Shown here: positions 40,600 through 49,369 of the stretch, in pieces
Position numbering within the stretch: position 1 is the stretch's first letter
How the letters are laid out: each line of letters opens with the position of its first letter
Source of the DNA: Flagellimonas meishanensis
Lineage (GTDB): Bacteria; Bacteroidota; Bacteroidia; Flavobacteriales; Flavobacteriaceae
Direction: 5' to 3'
Assembly (NCBI RefSeq): GCF_019880545.1
Contig: NZ_JAINVW010000001.1
Coordinates: forward strand, 372,001 to 436,000
DNA: 64,000 nt
Position numbers and translations under genes: made by a program
The notes under the pieces: model-generated
What the model was told of the DNA's origin: nothing
What the model saw: only the letters and a program-made list of their open reading frames with translations
Databases searched by the model: none

Positions 40600-41489
40600 G
40601 CAAACGTACCCTGGCCATACTGGCGGCCATTACGGCAACCACCATCTACGGTATCAACCACACTGTGGCCAAGGGTGTCATGCCGATCTATGTAAAGCCC
40701 TTCGGGTTCATCATGTTGCGGGTTGTGGGGGCTGCGGTTTTGTTTTGGGGTATTTCCTTTTTTGGCCCAAAAGAAAAAATTGAGAAAAAGGATTGGATAC
40801 GGATCGTGGTGTGTTCCATTCTGGGAATGGTCATCAACATGCTCTCCTTTTTCAAGGGCCTCCAATTATCCACGCCCATAAACAGTGCCGTGCTGGTGAC
40901 CATCACACCTATCATTGTGGTGGTACTGTCGGCATTCTTTTTGAGCGAACGAATAACCTTGAACAAGGCTCTTGGTATTTTCCTAGGCTTTGTTGGGGCC
41001 ATTGGCCTTATACTCTTCGGTGCCGAACTGAGGCAGGATGCCCCCAACATTCCCTTAGGAAATTTTCTTTTTGTAATAAACGCCACCTCTTACGGAGCCT
41101 ATCTTATCGTGGCCAAAAAACTGATTGAAAAATACCATCCCTTCACCCTGATGAAGTGGTTGTTCACCATTGCTGTTATCATTAACTTCCCGATTACCCT
41201 TCCGGAGTTTTTGGAAATACAGTGGTCCGCCATGCCCCTCTGGGCCTATGGTTCCATAGCTTTTGTTATCATTGGCACCACATTCATGACCTATCTTTTC
41301 AACGTCTTTGCCCTTACTGAACTCAAGGCGTCCACTGTCGGTGCTTTTGTGTACATGCAGCCGGTTATAGGCATCCTGTTTGCGCTCACCACTGGAAAAG
41401 ACCACCTAACCTGGGTAAAAGTCATTGCCACGATTTTGGTTTTGTTGGGCGTTTACCTCGCCAGTAAAAGGACCAAACCAAAAATTTGA
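40596..41489 (+). CDS. EamA/DMT-family transporter
   Basis: This 297-residue inner-membrane protein has ten predicted transmembrane helices in two EamA repeats (about 6-140 and 150-290). The repeat ends are visible as KALGIFLGFVGAIGLILFGAE and WVKVIATILVLLGVYLASK. EamA proteins export amino acids or other metabolites. Overlap with the ArsC/Spx-like gene implies coupled translation. Export of a product of the racemase is a reasonable but unproved idea. Confidence 0.93.
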   Translation: MSKRTLAILAAITATTIYGINHTVAKGVMPIYVKPFGFIMLRVVGAAVLFWGISFFGPKEKIEKKDWIRIVVCSILGMVINMLSFFKGLQLSTPINSAVLVTITPIIVVVLSAFFLSERITLNKALGIFLGFVGAIGLILFGAELRQDAPNIPLGNFLFVINATSYGAYLIVAKKLIEKYHPFTLMKWLFTIAVIINFPITLPEFLEIQWSAMPLWAYGSIAFVIIGTTFMTYLFNVFALTELKASTVGAFVYMQPVIGILFALTTGKDHLTWVKVIATILVLLGVYLASKRTKPKI

Positions 41490-41564
41490 TCCTCCAAAAA
41501 TTGCATTCATCCATTGGATTGCGGCATCCATCAATTGAGCTTCCATAGATTTAGCTTGTAAAGG

Positions 41565-41572
41565 TATTTTTG
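41565..41572 (+). promoter_or_regulatory. -7 box before the small membrane protein
   Basis: TATTTTTG matches TAnnTTTG exactly and lies 23 bases before the ATG. No good -33 box is seen at the right distance. Confidence 0.45.
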
Positions 41573-41594
41573 GTCCCCAACCCTTTTACTTGTT

Positions 41595-41975
41595 ATGGAT
41601 TTATTTTTTTACGGAATCGGAGCGGGTATAGTCGCCTTTTTGGCTTTGCTGCGCGTTCATAAAATACTTTTTAAGTTGTTTGAAATAAACCCTTTGTTGG
41701 ATTTAGGGGTTGGCTACATCCTTTATCACGTCTTTGCTGATAAACTGTACAGTGCCGTGCCCCAAGCCTGGCAAATAAAGCAATTTGAAAACCCTTTACA
41801 AATTGACGGTTCCATTGGGTTTATATTGCATCTGGACAAACCCCAATTGTCCGCTTTTGACCTAACCACAGCAACATTGGGTCTTTGCATTATCGGACAT
41901 TTCGTATATGTGTTCACTTTCAAAAAATTCTTTGGTGAAAAAGAGGATGTCCAAGAACACGAACAAGAGGAATGA
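41595..41975 (+). CDS. Small membrane protein of unknown function
   Basis: This 126-residue protein has hydrophobic segments at about 2-22, 35-52 and 88-110, the last ending in YVFTFKKFFGEKE, and a very acidic C-terminal tail (EDVQEHEQEE). It looks like an inner-membrane protein. I do not recognise a family. It has a clear -7 box 23 bases upstream and is followed by a short possible ORF. It is separate from the EamA operon (105-base gap). Confidence 0.7.
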   Translation: MDLFFYGIGAGIVAFLALLRVHKILFKLFEINPLLDLGVGYILYHVFADKLYSAVPQAWQIKQFENPLQIDGSIGFILHLDKPQLSAFDLTTATLGLCIIGHFVYVFTFKKFFGEKEDVQEHEQEE

Positions 41976-41980
41976 CCTGA

Positions 41981-42109
41981 ATGGACAAAGTCAATATAGA
42001 CATGGCAGGGATACAAAAGCCTATATTCTGCAAGGGGAACAATTTTCTGGATTGGTATGAGCTTTGGTTGGATGAAATTCTGGTCAACGAGTGGGTGCGC
42101 AATTCCTGA
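41981..42109 (+). CDS. Possible 42-residue ORF
   Basis: It begins with ATG five bases after the preceding stop and encodes MDKVNIDMAGIQKPIFCKGN plus 22 further residues ending VNEWVRNS. The composition is protein-like, with one Cys and several aromatics, but there is no recognisable domain. It could be a tail-end cistron of the membrane-protein gene or chance. Confidence 0.22.
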   Translation: MDKVNIDMAGIQKPIFCKGNNFLDWYELWLDEILVNEWVRNS

Positions 42110-42161
42110 CCTCGGTTTGGTCACACCAACGAACAATAGTGCAATCCGATTTCAAAATCCA

Positions 42162-42644
42162 TTAGATTGAATTCAAATCCTTTGGTATTTGGGCAAACCT
42201 TCGGGTATCCTCCTTGGTCAGGATCTTAAAGCTATCCAGCTTCTCCATTTGTTCAAAAACTTCCAAAAAAGACTGCGGCAATCCGATTAATTTGCGTGTT
42301 TTCAAATCGATCCAGGCTCCCATCATTTGACAGCGGGCAAAATTCTTGCCCTCACTATCATAAAAGTCGTGTTCAAACTCAAAAAACATCCCATCCTGGC
42401 TCATCCCCTTAAATCCCAACGAAACCTTTACAGGCTTTCCGGCAAACACCTCCTTGAAATAATACATGTGCTCATAGAAAACCACAGGGCCAATATTGTG
42501 CTTGGACATGCTTTTTTGATCAAAGCCAATCAACGACAAATAGGCCATCCGGGTATGGCTCATAAAGTTGATATAGGCCGAGTTGGCCAAGTGCCGATTG
42601 GCATCCAGGTCACTCCAACGAATCTCAAACTCTTTAAAAAACAT
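42162..42644 (-). CDS. Hotdog-fold acyl-CoA thioesterase
   Basis: This 160-residue protein has a single hotdog domain. The start is FFKEFEIRWSDLDANRHLAN, with the conserved Asp of the 4-hydroxybenzoyl-CoA thioesterase family. YINFMSHTRMAYL is the long central helix. Such enzymes hydrolyse acyl-CoA; the acyl group is not known. It is monocistronic and divergent from the nitronate monooxygenase gene, with 117 bases between. Confidence 0.88.
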   Translation of the reverse strand: MFFKEFEIRWSDLDANRHLANSAYINFMSHTRMAYLSLIGFDQKSMSKHNIGPVVFYEHMYYFKEVFAGKPVKVSLGFKGMSQDGMFFEFEHDFYDSEGKNFARCQMMGAWIDLKTRKLIGLPQSFLEVFEQMEKLDSFKILTKEDTRRFAQIPKDLNSI

Positions 42645-42761
42645 AGCTGGTTAATTTGTTATGCGTGCATAATAGTTGTAAAATTACCATTGTTTTAAAA
42701 AATGATGCCACTGTTTCGGAATAAATAATCCTATTTTTAAACATAGTTTAACAGTAAACCC

Positions 42762-43739
42762 ATGAGCCAAAAAGCCAAATTCATCCAGAATCTTTCATTG
42801 CCCGTTGTGGCAGCACCCATGTTTCTTATTTCCAATCCCAAACTGGTGGTTGAATGTTGCAAAAATGGCATTGTTGGGACCTTTCCAGCCCTGAACCAAC
42901 GTACCAGCGAGGGATTTGAAGAATGGCTTTTGGAAATAAAGTCGGAGTTGAGTGCCTTTGAAGAGGAAACAGGCAAGAAGCCGGCCCCTTTTGGGGTAAA
43001 CCTGATCGTGCATCCCACCAACCCAAGGCTCGAAGCGGATATAAAACTTTGTGTCAAGCACAAGGTGCCGTTGGTGATCACTTCATTGGGGGCGGTCAGC
43101 CAAGTGGTCAATGCCATTCACAGTTATGGTGGATTGGTGTTTCACGATATCATCAAAAAAAGACATGCTGAAAAGGCTGCCGAAGCCGGAGTTGACGGTC
43201 TTATTTTGGTCGCTGCGGGTGCAGGTGGACATGCTGGGAATATAAACCCGATAAGTTTGGTGGCGGAGATAAAAAAATTCTTCCACAAGACCATACTGCT
43301 TTCAGGCTGCATTAGCAACGGTCGGGATGTGGCCAGTGCCATGCAAATGGGAGCGGACTTGGCCTATATGGGCACGCGTTTCATAAATACCGAAGAGAGC
43401 AGGGCTCCCGAAGGGTATCGACAAATGATCATTGATGCAGGAGCCAGTGATGTGGTCTACACCGCGGCCATTTCAGGTGTGCATGCCAACTTTTTGGCGG
43501 CCAGTCTTCAGGCTGCGGGCATTTCGGAAGAGGATTTGAAAAAAGACCAAAAAATTGATTTTGGAAAAGAGTTGGACACCGAGGCAAAAGCGTGGAAAAC
43601 GATTTGGTCGGCTGGACAAGGGGTGACCACAATAGACAATGTGTTGCCGGTTTCAAAACTGGTTGAAACGCTGAAAAAGGAGTTTAGGGCTGCCATTGAA
43701 GAACAGTATGGCTTACTCAAGACCTATCCCAAAGATTAA
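42762..43739 (+). CDS. Nitronate monooxygenase-type flavoprotein
   Basis: This 325-residue FMN TIM-barrel protein belongs to the NMO/2-nitropropane dioxygenase family. The FMN and substrate motifs are LILVAAGAGGHAGNINPIS with a candidate catalytic His, LSGCISNGRDVASAMQMGAD for the phosphate loop, and FGVNLIVHP at the N terminus. Enoyl reductase FabK is a related alternative, but the GAGGHAG sequence fits NMO better. A near -7 box (TATTTTTA) lies about 30 bases before the ATG. It ends 5 bases before the convergent fusion gene. Confidence 0.9.
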   Translation: MSQKAKFIQNLSLPVVAAPMFLISNPKLVVECCKNGIVGTFPALNQRTSEGFEEWLLEIKSELSAFEEETGKKPAPFGVNLIVHPTNPRLEADIKLCVKHKVPLVITSLGAVSQVVNAIHSYGGLVFHDIIKKRHAEKAAEAGVDGLILVAAGAGGHAGNINPISLVAEIKKFFHKTILLSGCISNGRDVASAMQMGADLAYMGTRFINTEESRAPEGYRQMIIDAGASDVVYTAAISGVHANFLAASLQAAGISEEDLKKDQKIDFGKELDTEAKAWKTIWSAGQGVTTIDNVLPVSKLVETLKKEFRAAIEEQYGLLKTYPKD

Positions 43740-43740
43740 T

Positions 43741-43752
43741 CGGTTTAAACCG
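43741..43752. promoter_or_regulatory. 12-bp palindrome at a convergent junction
   Basis: CGGTTTAAACCG is a perfect palindrome starting two bases after the NMO stop and covering the stop of the convergent fusion gene. As a hairpin its stem would be only 4 bp with a 4-base loop, so a protein site or chance is more likely than a terminator. Confidence 0.35.
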
Positions 43753-45394
43753 CTTCCTCCGTCTTTTTTATTTCACTCAAAAACTGATGAACCTGACTTA
43801 CGGCCATGGAACCCTCTCCCACAGCCGAGGCCACGCGCTTTACGGAGCCCTTGCGTACATCGCCCACAGCAAAAAAGCCAGGGATACTCGTTTCCAAGGA
43901 TTGCGGTTTGCGCTCCCTGAAAATATCACAGGCATGGAGTTTTTCTTCCTTAATCCCTGGACCTGTGCATATAAATCCGCGCTCATCGGTCTCCACCAAG
44001 CCCTGTAACCACTCCGTACAAGGTTTTGCGCCGATAAAAGTGAACAAGTTGGTGATGCTTTTTTCTACATGCTCCTCATCGCCTTTTCTCAGAACTACGG
44101 ATTCAAGATAATAGCGGCCTTTAAGCTCCACTACTTCAGCATAAAGGTGTACGAAAATGTTTTCCGCCGCTTCAATACGCTGTACTAAATAATCGCTCAT
44201 TTTAGCTCCTAAATCACCTCCACGAAGGATAACATGCACCTCCTTAGCATGATCTGCAAGAAACAAGGCAGCCTGCCCAGCAGAGTTTCCGCCTCCAATA
44301 ACACCGACCAGTTCATTTTTACATGCGGCGGCGTTCATTCCCGTGGCCGAATAAAATACCCCGCTACCCTCATATTTTTCAATATTGTCCACGGGCAATT
44401 GCCTATAATTTGCTCCTGTGGCGGCCATTACGGCCCTTGTTCTAATGGTCTTGTTGGTTGCCTTTACAATAAAATGGCTTCCGGCATGTTCGATACTTTC
44501 AGCTTTATGGGGGATGGAAATATTGCATCCAAATTTTTGGGCCTGCACATAGGCCCTGTTGGCCAAATCACTTCCAGAAATACCCGTGGGAAAGCCTAGA
44601 TAATTTTCAATTTTTGAGCTTTTCCCAGCTTGGCCCCCTGGAGCCTTGCTATCGATGGTAACCACACTCAATCCTTCGGAAGCTGCGTAAACGCTTGCCG
44701 CCAATCCTGCAGGTCCAGCTCCGATCACCAAAAGGTCAAAAACCTTATCCTCAAAGTCCATAAGAACACCGGAATATCTTGCCAACTCTTCCAATGAAGG
44801 ATTTTGGCACACTTTGGCGTCGCTATTTATTAAAATGGGCAAATCGTTGGAAGTAAGCCCGAAGTTTTTGAGGAGCTCCCTGGCTTCTTCTGATGTATCA
44901 ACATCAAAAAAATTGTACCAAAGATGGTTCTTTTCCATAAAATCCCGAATGGCGTAGGTCTCTTTAGAAGTGCCAGACCCAACGAGCTTGATCCCACCAA
45001 CAAATTCTGAGAGCACCGTTTCTTGTCTCAACAAAAAAGCGTTCAACAAAACATCACTGATATCACTATGCTTGGCAATGGCCTCTTTAAGTCGCTTGGG
45101 TGTTATTCGGAGTACGCAGGTGTTGGGTTGTGCCACTGCATGAAACTGGGCTCCCCTATTGGAAAGCATGCCGCTATCGCCCGTGAACTCATTTTTTTGA
45201 TGGGCCACGATAAGCTTATCGTCATTATAGGGGTCTTCTATGGTCACCTCTCCCGCCATCACCACAAAGAAATCATACTGCAAATCGCCCAAGGTAAATA
45301 TACGGGTCGGTTCACCATAGCTTTCAATGACACCGTATTCCTTTAAGGTTGCTATTTGTCGGGATGTTAATTCAGGAAATCTAGGGTCTTTCAT
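43745..45394 (-). CDS. CNBD - thioredoxin-like - flavin reductase fusion lacking the CxxC
   Basis: This is a 549-residue, three-part cytoplasmic protein. A cyclic nucleotide-binding domain spans about 10-118. A thioredoxin/glutaredoxin-like segment spans about 130-212 (WYNFFDVDTSEEARELLKNF). A thioredoxin-reductase-like part spans about 217-549, with FAD motif GAGPAG at 225-230 and NAD(P) motif GGGNSAG at 367-373. The usual CATC redox site is replaced by SATGMNAAAC (349-358), so it cannot act as a normal thioredoxin reductase. An internal or alternative electron acceptor is inferred. Confidence 0.88.
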   Translation of the reverse strand: MKDPRFPELTSRQIATLKEYGVIESYGEPTRIFTLGDLQYDFFVVMAGEVTIEDPYNDDKLIVAHQKNEFTGDSGMLSNRGAQFHAVAQPNTCVLRITPKRLKEAIAKHSDISDVLLNAFLLRQETVLSEFVGGIKLVGSGTSKETYAIRDFMEKNHLWYNFFDVDTSEEARELLKNFGLTSNDLPILINSDAKVCQNPSLEELARYSGVLMDFEDKVFDLLVIGAGPAGLAASVYAASEGLSVVTIDSKAPGGQAGKSSKIENYLGFPTGISGSDLANRAYVQAQKFGCNISIPHKAESIEHAGSHFIVKATNKTIRTRAVMAATGANYRQLPVDNIEKYEGSGVFYSATGMNAAACKNELVGVIGGGNSAGQAALFLADHAKEVHVILRGGDLGAKMSDYLVQRIEAAENIFVHLYAEVVELKGRYYLESVVLRKGDEEHVEKSITNLFTFIGAKPCTEWLQGLVETDERGFICTGPGIKEEKLHACDIFRERKPQSLETSIPGFFAVGDVRKGSVKRVASAVGEGSMAVSQVHQFLSEIKKTEEAV

Positions 45395-45528
45395 TCTTTT
45401 TTTAGTTTACCACAGTCCTTTGGACTTTCTTTTTCAAGAAACTTAAAAATACGACAATCTTTCCTTCCTTTCCGAAACAGGTGCCTGTTCTGGTGGAATT
45501 CTGTAAATTTAAATTTTAAGAACCCGTT

Positions 45529-46530
45529 ATGTACATCAAAAGAAACATAAGTTGGCACATTATCCTGCGCTATGCCTGGAAGAACCTAATCTTTTTCACG
45601 GTTTACGCCACAGTCATTTTCTATTTCCATAATTTCTTGGGTTGGAAGCATATTGACATTCCCTTTCAGCCTCTTTCGGTAATTGGAATTGCCGTAGCTT
45701 TCTATATCGGATTCAAAAACAGTCAGAGTTATGACAGATTTTGGGAAGCAAGGAAAATTTGGGGCGGTATCGTCAACTATTCCAGAACCTGGGCCAACAA
45801 TGTGCTCAACTTTGTAGAAAATGATCGAAGTGCGCAGGTGGAGTTGATCCACAGGCACATTGCATGGATCAATGCGCTTCGTATCCAACTGCGGCAGCCC
45901 AATAGTTTTTCCATTAAAGAAAACAGGGCCGTGGAAAGGCTGTTCGATAAACATGGGGAGCGCAATCCAGCGTGTGACGGAATGGAAAAGTTCCTTTTGG
46001 ATAAGGAACTGGACGACTTGGAGAACAGAAAAAATGTGGCCACCCATCTTATCAAGAACCAGGGGAAGCAGCTCAAAAAATTGTTGCAGGAAGGCAAGAT
46101 CACGGAGTTCGACAAACAGCTCTTCCACAACAATCTTGAGGAAATGTACAATCTTCAGGGAATGTGCGAACGCATCAAGAACACCCCTTTTCCAAGACAA
46201 TATGCTTATTTCAGTACTCTTTTCACCTGGATTTTTGTGCTGTTGTTGCCGTTTGGATTGCTCAACGTTTTTGAGACCCAGCTGCAAGCCCTTCAACTTG
46301 GAAACAATTGGTGGCACTTTGTTTTGATGGTGTTCTTTTCGGTATTGATTTCCTGGGTGTTCACTACCATGGAAAAAGTGGGCAGCAATAGCGAAGACCC
46401 TTTTGAAGGTAGGATAAACGATGTCCCCATGACCGCCCTGTGCCGTACTATAGAAATCGATCTGAGGGATATGCTTGATGAAACCGATCTGCCCGAAAAA
46501 GTGAAACCCCAGCATAACATCCTATATTGA
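45529..46530 (+). CDS. Bestrophin-family anion channel
   Basis: This 333-residue inner-membrane protein belongs to the bestrophin/UPF0187 family, pentameric chloride or anion channels. Features include the early helix WKNLIFFTVYATVIFYFHNF, the conserved GIAVAFYIGFKNSQSYDRFWEARKIWG segment (about 61-87), and LLLPFGLL in the third helix. It overlaps the hydrolase start by one base (TGATG), so both should be co-translated. Channel type is from the family; ion preference is not determined here. Confidence 0.93.
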   Translation: MYIKRNISWHIILRYAWKNLIFFTVYATVIFYFHNFLGWKHIDIPFQPLSVIGIAVAFYIGFKNSQSYDRFWEARKIWGGIVNYSRTWANNVLNFVENDRSAQVELIHRHIAWINALRIQLRQPNSFSIKENRAVERLFDKHGERNPACDGMEKFLLDKELDDLENRKNVATHLIKNQGKQLKKLLQEGKITEFDKQLFHNNLEEMYNLQGMCERIKNTPFPRQYAYFSTLFTWIFVLLLPFGLLNVFETQLQALQLGNNWWHFVLMVFFSVLISWVFTTMEKVGSNSEDPFEGRINDVPMTALCRTIEIDLRDMLDETDLPEKVKPQHNILY

Positions 46531-47489
46531 TGCCCTTGGTTGCTGCTGCTTACCGCCCTCCCATTTTCTTTAGAAATGGCCACTTTGCCACTATCTATTC
46601 GGGGCTAATCCGAAGCATTGGTGACGTGACACAAAAGAGGGAGCGGATTACGCTTGCCGATGGCGATTTTTTGGACCTTGACTGGAGTGAATCAAAAAAC
46701 CTGTCCAACAAATTGGTCATTCTGCTCCATGGCCTGGAGGGGAATGCCCAACGTCCCTACATTACGGGAAGTGCAAAAATGTTCAACCTAAATGGGTTCG
46801 ATGCCTGTGCTGTTAACTATCGGGGATGCAGTGGTGTCCCCAATCTTAAGTACCGCTCCTACCATTCCGGTGCAACGGAAGATCTGGTTGAAGTGATCGA
46901 CCACATTTTAAACACCAAAAACTATAGCCAAATCTTCTTAAAAGGATTCAGTTTGGGTGGGAACCTTGCCCTGAAATACTTGGGCGAGGGGAACAAAATC
47001 CCAAAGGAAATCAAAGGTGCAGTGGCAGTATCAGTGCCCTGTAGCCTGCGCAATTCCTGTGAGCAATTGCTAATGCCGAAAAACATCCTTTATGCAAAGC
47101 GATTCAAAAAGCACCTTATTGCCAAACTGAAAGAAAAGCAAGAAATTTTTCCGGATCTGATTACCGATGGGGACATCAAAAAAATACGGACGCTCAAGGA
47201 TTTTGATGACATCTACACCAGCAAGGCCCATGACTTTAAGGATGCTTTGGACTATTATGAAAAATGCAGCTCCCTGCAATTTTTATCCAGCGTAACCATC
47301 CCTTCCCTGATCATCAATGCAAAGGACGATTCCTTTTTGGGTGCCGCTTGTTATCCTTCCAAAGAGGCCCAAGCCAATCCCAATCTCTTTCTTGAAATAC
47401 CGAGTTACGGGGGGCATGTTGGGTTTTGGGGAGCGAAAAACATTAGTTACACGGAAAAAAGGGCGTTGGAATTTTTTGGATCCATTTAA
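46530..47489 (+). CDS. YheT-type alpha/beta hydrolase
   Basis: This 319-residue alpha/beta hydrolase shows LVILLHGLEGNAQRPYI (oxyanion region), the nucleophile Ser in KGFSLGGNLALKYLG, Asp in IINAKDDSF and a late His in YGGHVGFWG. I chose the ATG at 46530, one base after the bestrophin stop begins; a TTG one codon earlier is less likely. Family members are ester hydrolases of unclear substrate. The link with a bestrophin is only positional. Confidence 0.9.
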   Translation: MPLVAAAYRPPIFFRNGHFATIYSGLIRSIGDVTQKRERITLADGDFLDLDWSESKNLSNKLVILLHGLEGNAQRPYITGSAKMFNLNGFDACAVNYRGCSGVPNLKYRSYHSGATEDLVEVIDHILNTKNYSQIFLKGFSLGGNLALKYLGEGNKIPKEIKGAVAVSVPCSLRNSCEQLLMPKNILYAKRFKKHLIAKLKEKQEIFPDLITDGDIKKIRTLKDFDDIYTSKAHDFKDALDYYEKCSSLQFLSSVTIPSLIINAKDDSFLGAACYPSKEAQANPNLFLEIPSYGGHVGFWGAKNISYTEKRALEFFGSI

Positions 47490-47592
47490 CATCGGCAAAA
47501 GGTTCGTTGGTTTTGCTAAATGAAAGGTTAGTTCAACCATATTTGGTTATATTAGTAGTTACATTAACATCAACCCAGTAAGAGTTCATAAA

Positions 47593-48072
47593 ATGAGAAG
47601 AATACTCCTGTTGTTCACATTGGCAGTCGTTACGGCTAGCTGCGGTGGAAAAAAAGAAAAGAAAGATGATGGTTTTGAGGTCAGTAGGGCCAAGACCGAG
47701 GAAAAAGGTGCACAGGCCAGCGAAGGTGTGCCGGTAGATTTGGACAACAGGGGTGTTGGCCCAATCAAAAATTTGGATTTTCCAGAAGAAATTAATGCGG
47801 AAATGGCCGCGCGGGGAGAGGCTACCTTCAATGCAATCTGTGTAGCCTGTCACATGGTGGACCAGCGAATGATCGGGCCAGCAATGAAAGGGGTCTATGA
47901 GAGAAGAAGCCCGGAGTGGGTCATGAACATGATCTTGAATCCCGATGGCATGTTGAAGGAAGATCCAATTGCCAAAGCTTTGCTCAAGGAGTATAACAAT
48001 GCCATAATGCTCAACCAAAACCTGACCGAAGAGCAGGCCAGGGATTTGGCGGAGTATCTGAGAACTTTATAA
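47593..48072 (+). CDS. Lipoprotein cytochrome c
   Basis: This 159-residue protein has a lipobox VTASC (Cys17) and one haem site CVACH with Cys83, Cys86 and His87. A low-complexity basic/acidic linker lies between them. The fold is a short mono-haem class I cytochrome c; a late Met in NNAIMLNQNLT could be the sixth ligand. It probably acts in periplasmic electron transfer. It is a single gene with a terminator. Confidence 0.93.
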   Translation: MRRILLLFTLAVVTASCGGKKEKKDDGFEVSRAKTEEKGAQASEGVPVDLDNRGVGPIKNLDFPEEINAEMAARGEATFNAICVACHMVDQRMIGPAMKGVYERRSPEWVMNMILNPDGMLKEDPIAKALLKEYNNAIMLNQNLTEEQARDLAEYLRTL

Positions 48073-48087
48073 TTATCTTAAAAAAAT

Positions 48088-48125
48088 AGCCTTTGTTCCC
48101 AGCAGGAAGCAAAGGCTTCTTTTTA
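48088..48125 (+). terminator. Intrinsic terminator, probably bidirectional
   Basis: An 8-bp stem (48088-48095 with 48110-48117) extends by TTCC/GGAA with one bulge and is followed by TTCTTTTT. On the minus strand an A-run at 48080-48086 would give a T-run for the convergent gene. Confidence 0.82.
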
Positions 48126-48138
48126 TTGTAGATTTTTT

Positions 48139-49269
48139 CTACTCCAATCTTGCGACAAAACCCCAATTCATGGCTTGTTTCCTTCCCAGATAATGTGGGT
48201 TATTCTCTTGCCACTCATCATCCGATCGAATCCAAAACACCAGTTCGTTGTTCCCTTTTTGTAGAGGCAACTGTATTTTTTCCTCTCCATCCACAATCCT
48301 CATAAAATTATGCATGTCAAGCTCCCGACCAAAAAACATAGGTTGATTATTTATGGCGATCAATAATACCTGAGTGTAGTCGAAGGCCAATGTTACATTT
48401 TTATCCACTTCGGAAACAATATTGGTTCTGGCGAAAACCGATTCCTTGGGATGATCAAAATATTGAGCCAAATTCACTATTCCATTCCCATCAGCTTTAA
48501 TGTTCTTCCAAGTATGCTCTTTTTTAGCATTATCCATCCATTGATAGTATTGTCTTTGGGAATATATGTTCCCTTCCAATTGCTCGGAGATTTCCCAATT
48601 CGATAAATAGGTGTTCTTATTTTCTATCTTTTTTATCGAAAAAGGATTTTCCAATTCCTGTATCTTGATGTTCGCAAAGTAGGCCTCCGCAAAGCTTGTT
48701 TTAAGAAATATGGCCCCTTCTTCCGTTTTATGCTGCAAAAGTTCTACTTCCATTTCCGGCTTATCGTCCCCACCAATAAAAACCCTCATGTTATTCCCAT
48801 GAACTTCCATTTTCAAGTGGAACCATTCTTCCGGCTTAAACGTTGCTTCGGTTTCATAAACGGGTGCATTGTAAAGTTGCCAGGGCATTGCCCCATTGAA
48901 TACGGGAACATATTGCAGCGCATCTTCTTTTCCTCCAGAAAAAACCCTACAATAGAAAAACTCATAATCCCATAGATCTTTCGCTCGAAATCCCACCCCT
49001 GGCATTGCCTTTCCGGCAATATACATTTCCAATACAAAGTTTTTAAAGGTTTTGCCTTCAAACTTTGCTATTTTATGCCTTCCCAAACGTAGTGCTTCCA
49101 TACCCTTGTAATTTACTGTATGAAAATCAAGGGGCTGATTGTTCTCATTGTCTATGATTTTCCAGTTTTCCTCTGTCAAAGGGATGGTTTGACCCATTAT
49201 CATTTGACTTGAAATAAATGTCAGCATAGCAAAAAATCCCATGCCTTGTTTAATACATTTTTTGTTCAT
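48139..49269 (-). CDS. Exported concanavalin-like (LamG/DUF1080-type) protein
   Basis: This 376-residue protein starts at MNKKCIKQGMGFFAMLTFIS, giving a signal peptide to about residue 26; the frame is open further upstream but those 105 codons lack protein-like character and would overlap the divergent gene. Residues about 40-190 look like a jelly-roll/LamG domain (FKNFVLEMYIAGKAMPGVGF, WFHLKMEVHGNNMRVFIGGD). A second beta-rich part follows. It is divergent, with 100 bases between, from a membrane HTH protein that carries a similar domain. Ligand binding at the surface is inferred. Confidence 0.7.
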   Translation of the reverse strand: MNKKCIKQGMGFFAMLTFISSQMIMGQTIPLTEENWKIIDNENNQPLDFHTVNYKGMEALRLGRHKIAKFEGKTFKNFVLEMYIAGKAMPGVGFRAKDLWDYEFFYCRVFSGGKEDALQYVPVFNGAMPWQLYNAPVYETEATFKPEEWFHLKMEVHGNNMRVFIGGDDKPEMEVELLQHKTEEGAIFLKTSFAEAYFANIKIQELENPFSIKKIENKNTYLSNWEISEQLEGNIYSQRQYYQWMDNAKKEHTWKNIKADGNGIVNLAQYFDHPKESVFARTNIVSEVDKNVTLAFDYTQVLLIAINNQPMFFGRELDMHNFMRIVDGEEKIQLPLQKGNNELVFWIRSDDEWQENNPHYLGRKQAMNWGFVARLE

Positions 49270-49369
49270 GTTTTCGTTTTTTTCAAAATTCCAGTGAATC
49301 TCACAGTAACAAACCATCAAAACCCGTTTATTTATAATCCAAGTCGCATCCATTTTATAAATTGTGCCC

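Noticed and set aside
42659..42672. TTATGC/GCATAA inverted repeat upstream of the thioesterase
   Set aside because: Arms of six bases in AT-rich DNA occur often by chance, and no promoter box can be placed around it.
45586..46515. 309-residue frame antisense to the bestrophin gene
   Set aside because: The plus-strand frame has clear bestrophin motifs and coupling to the next gene; the antisense frame is a shadow.
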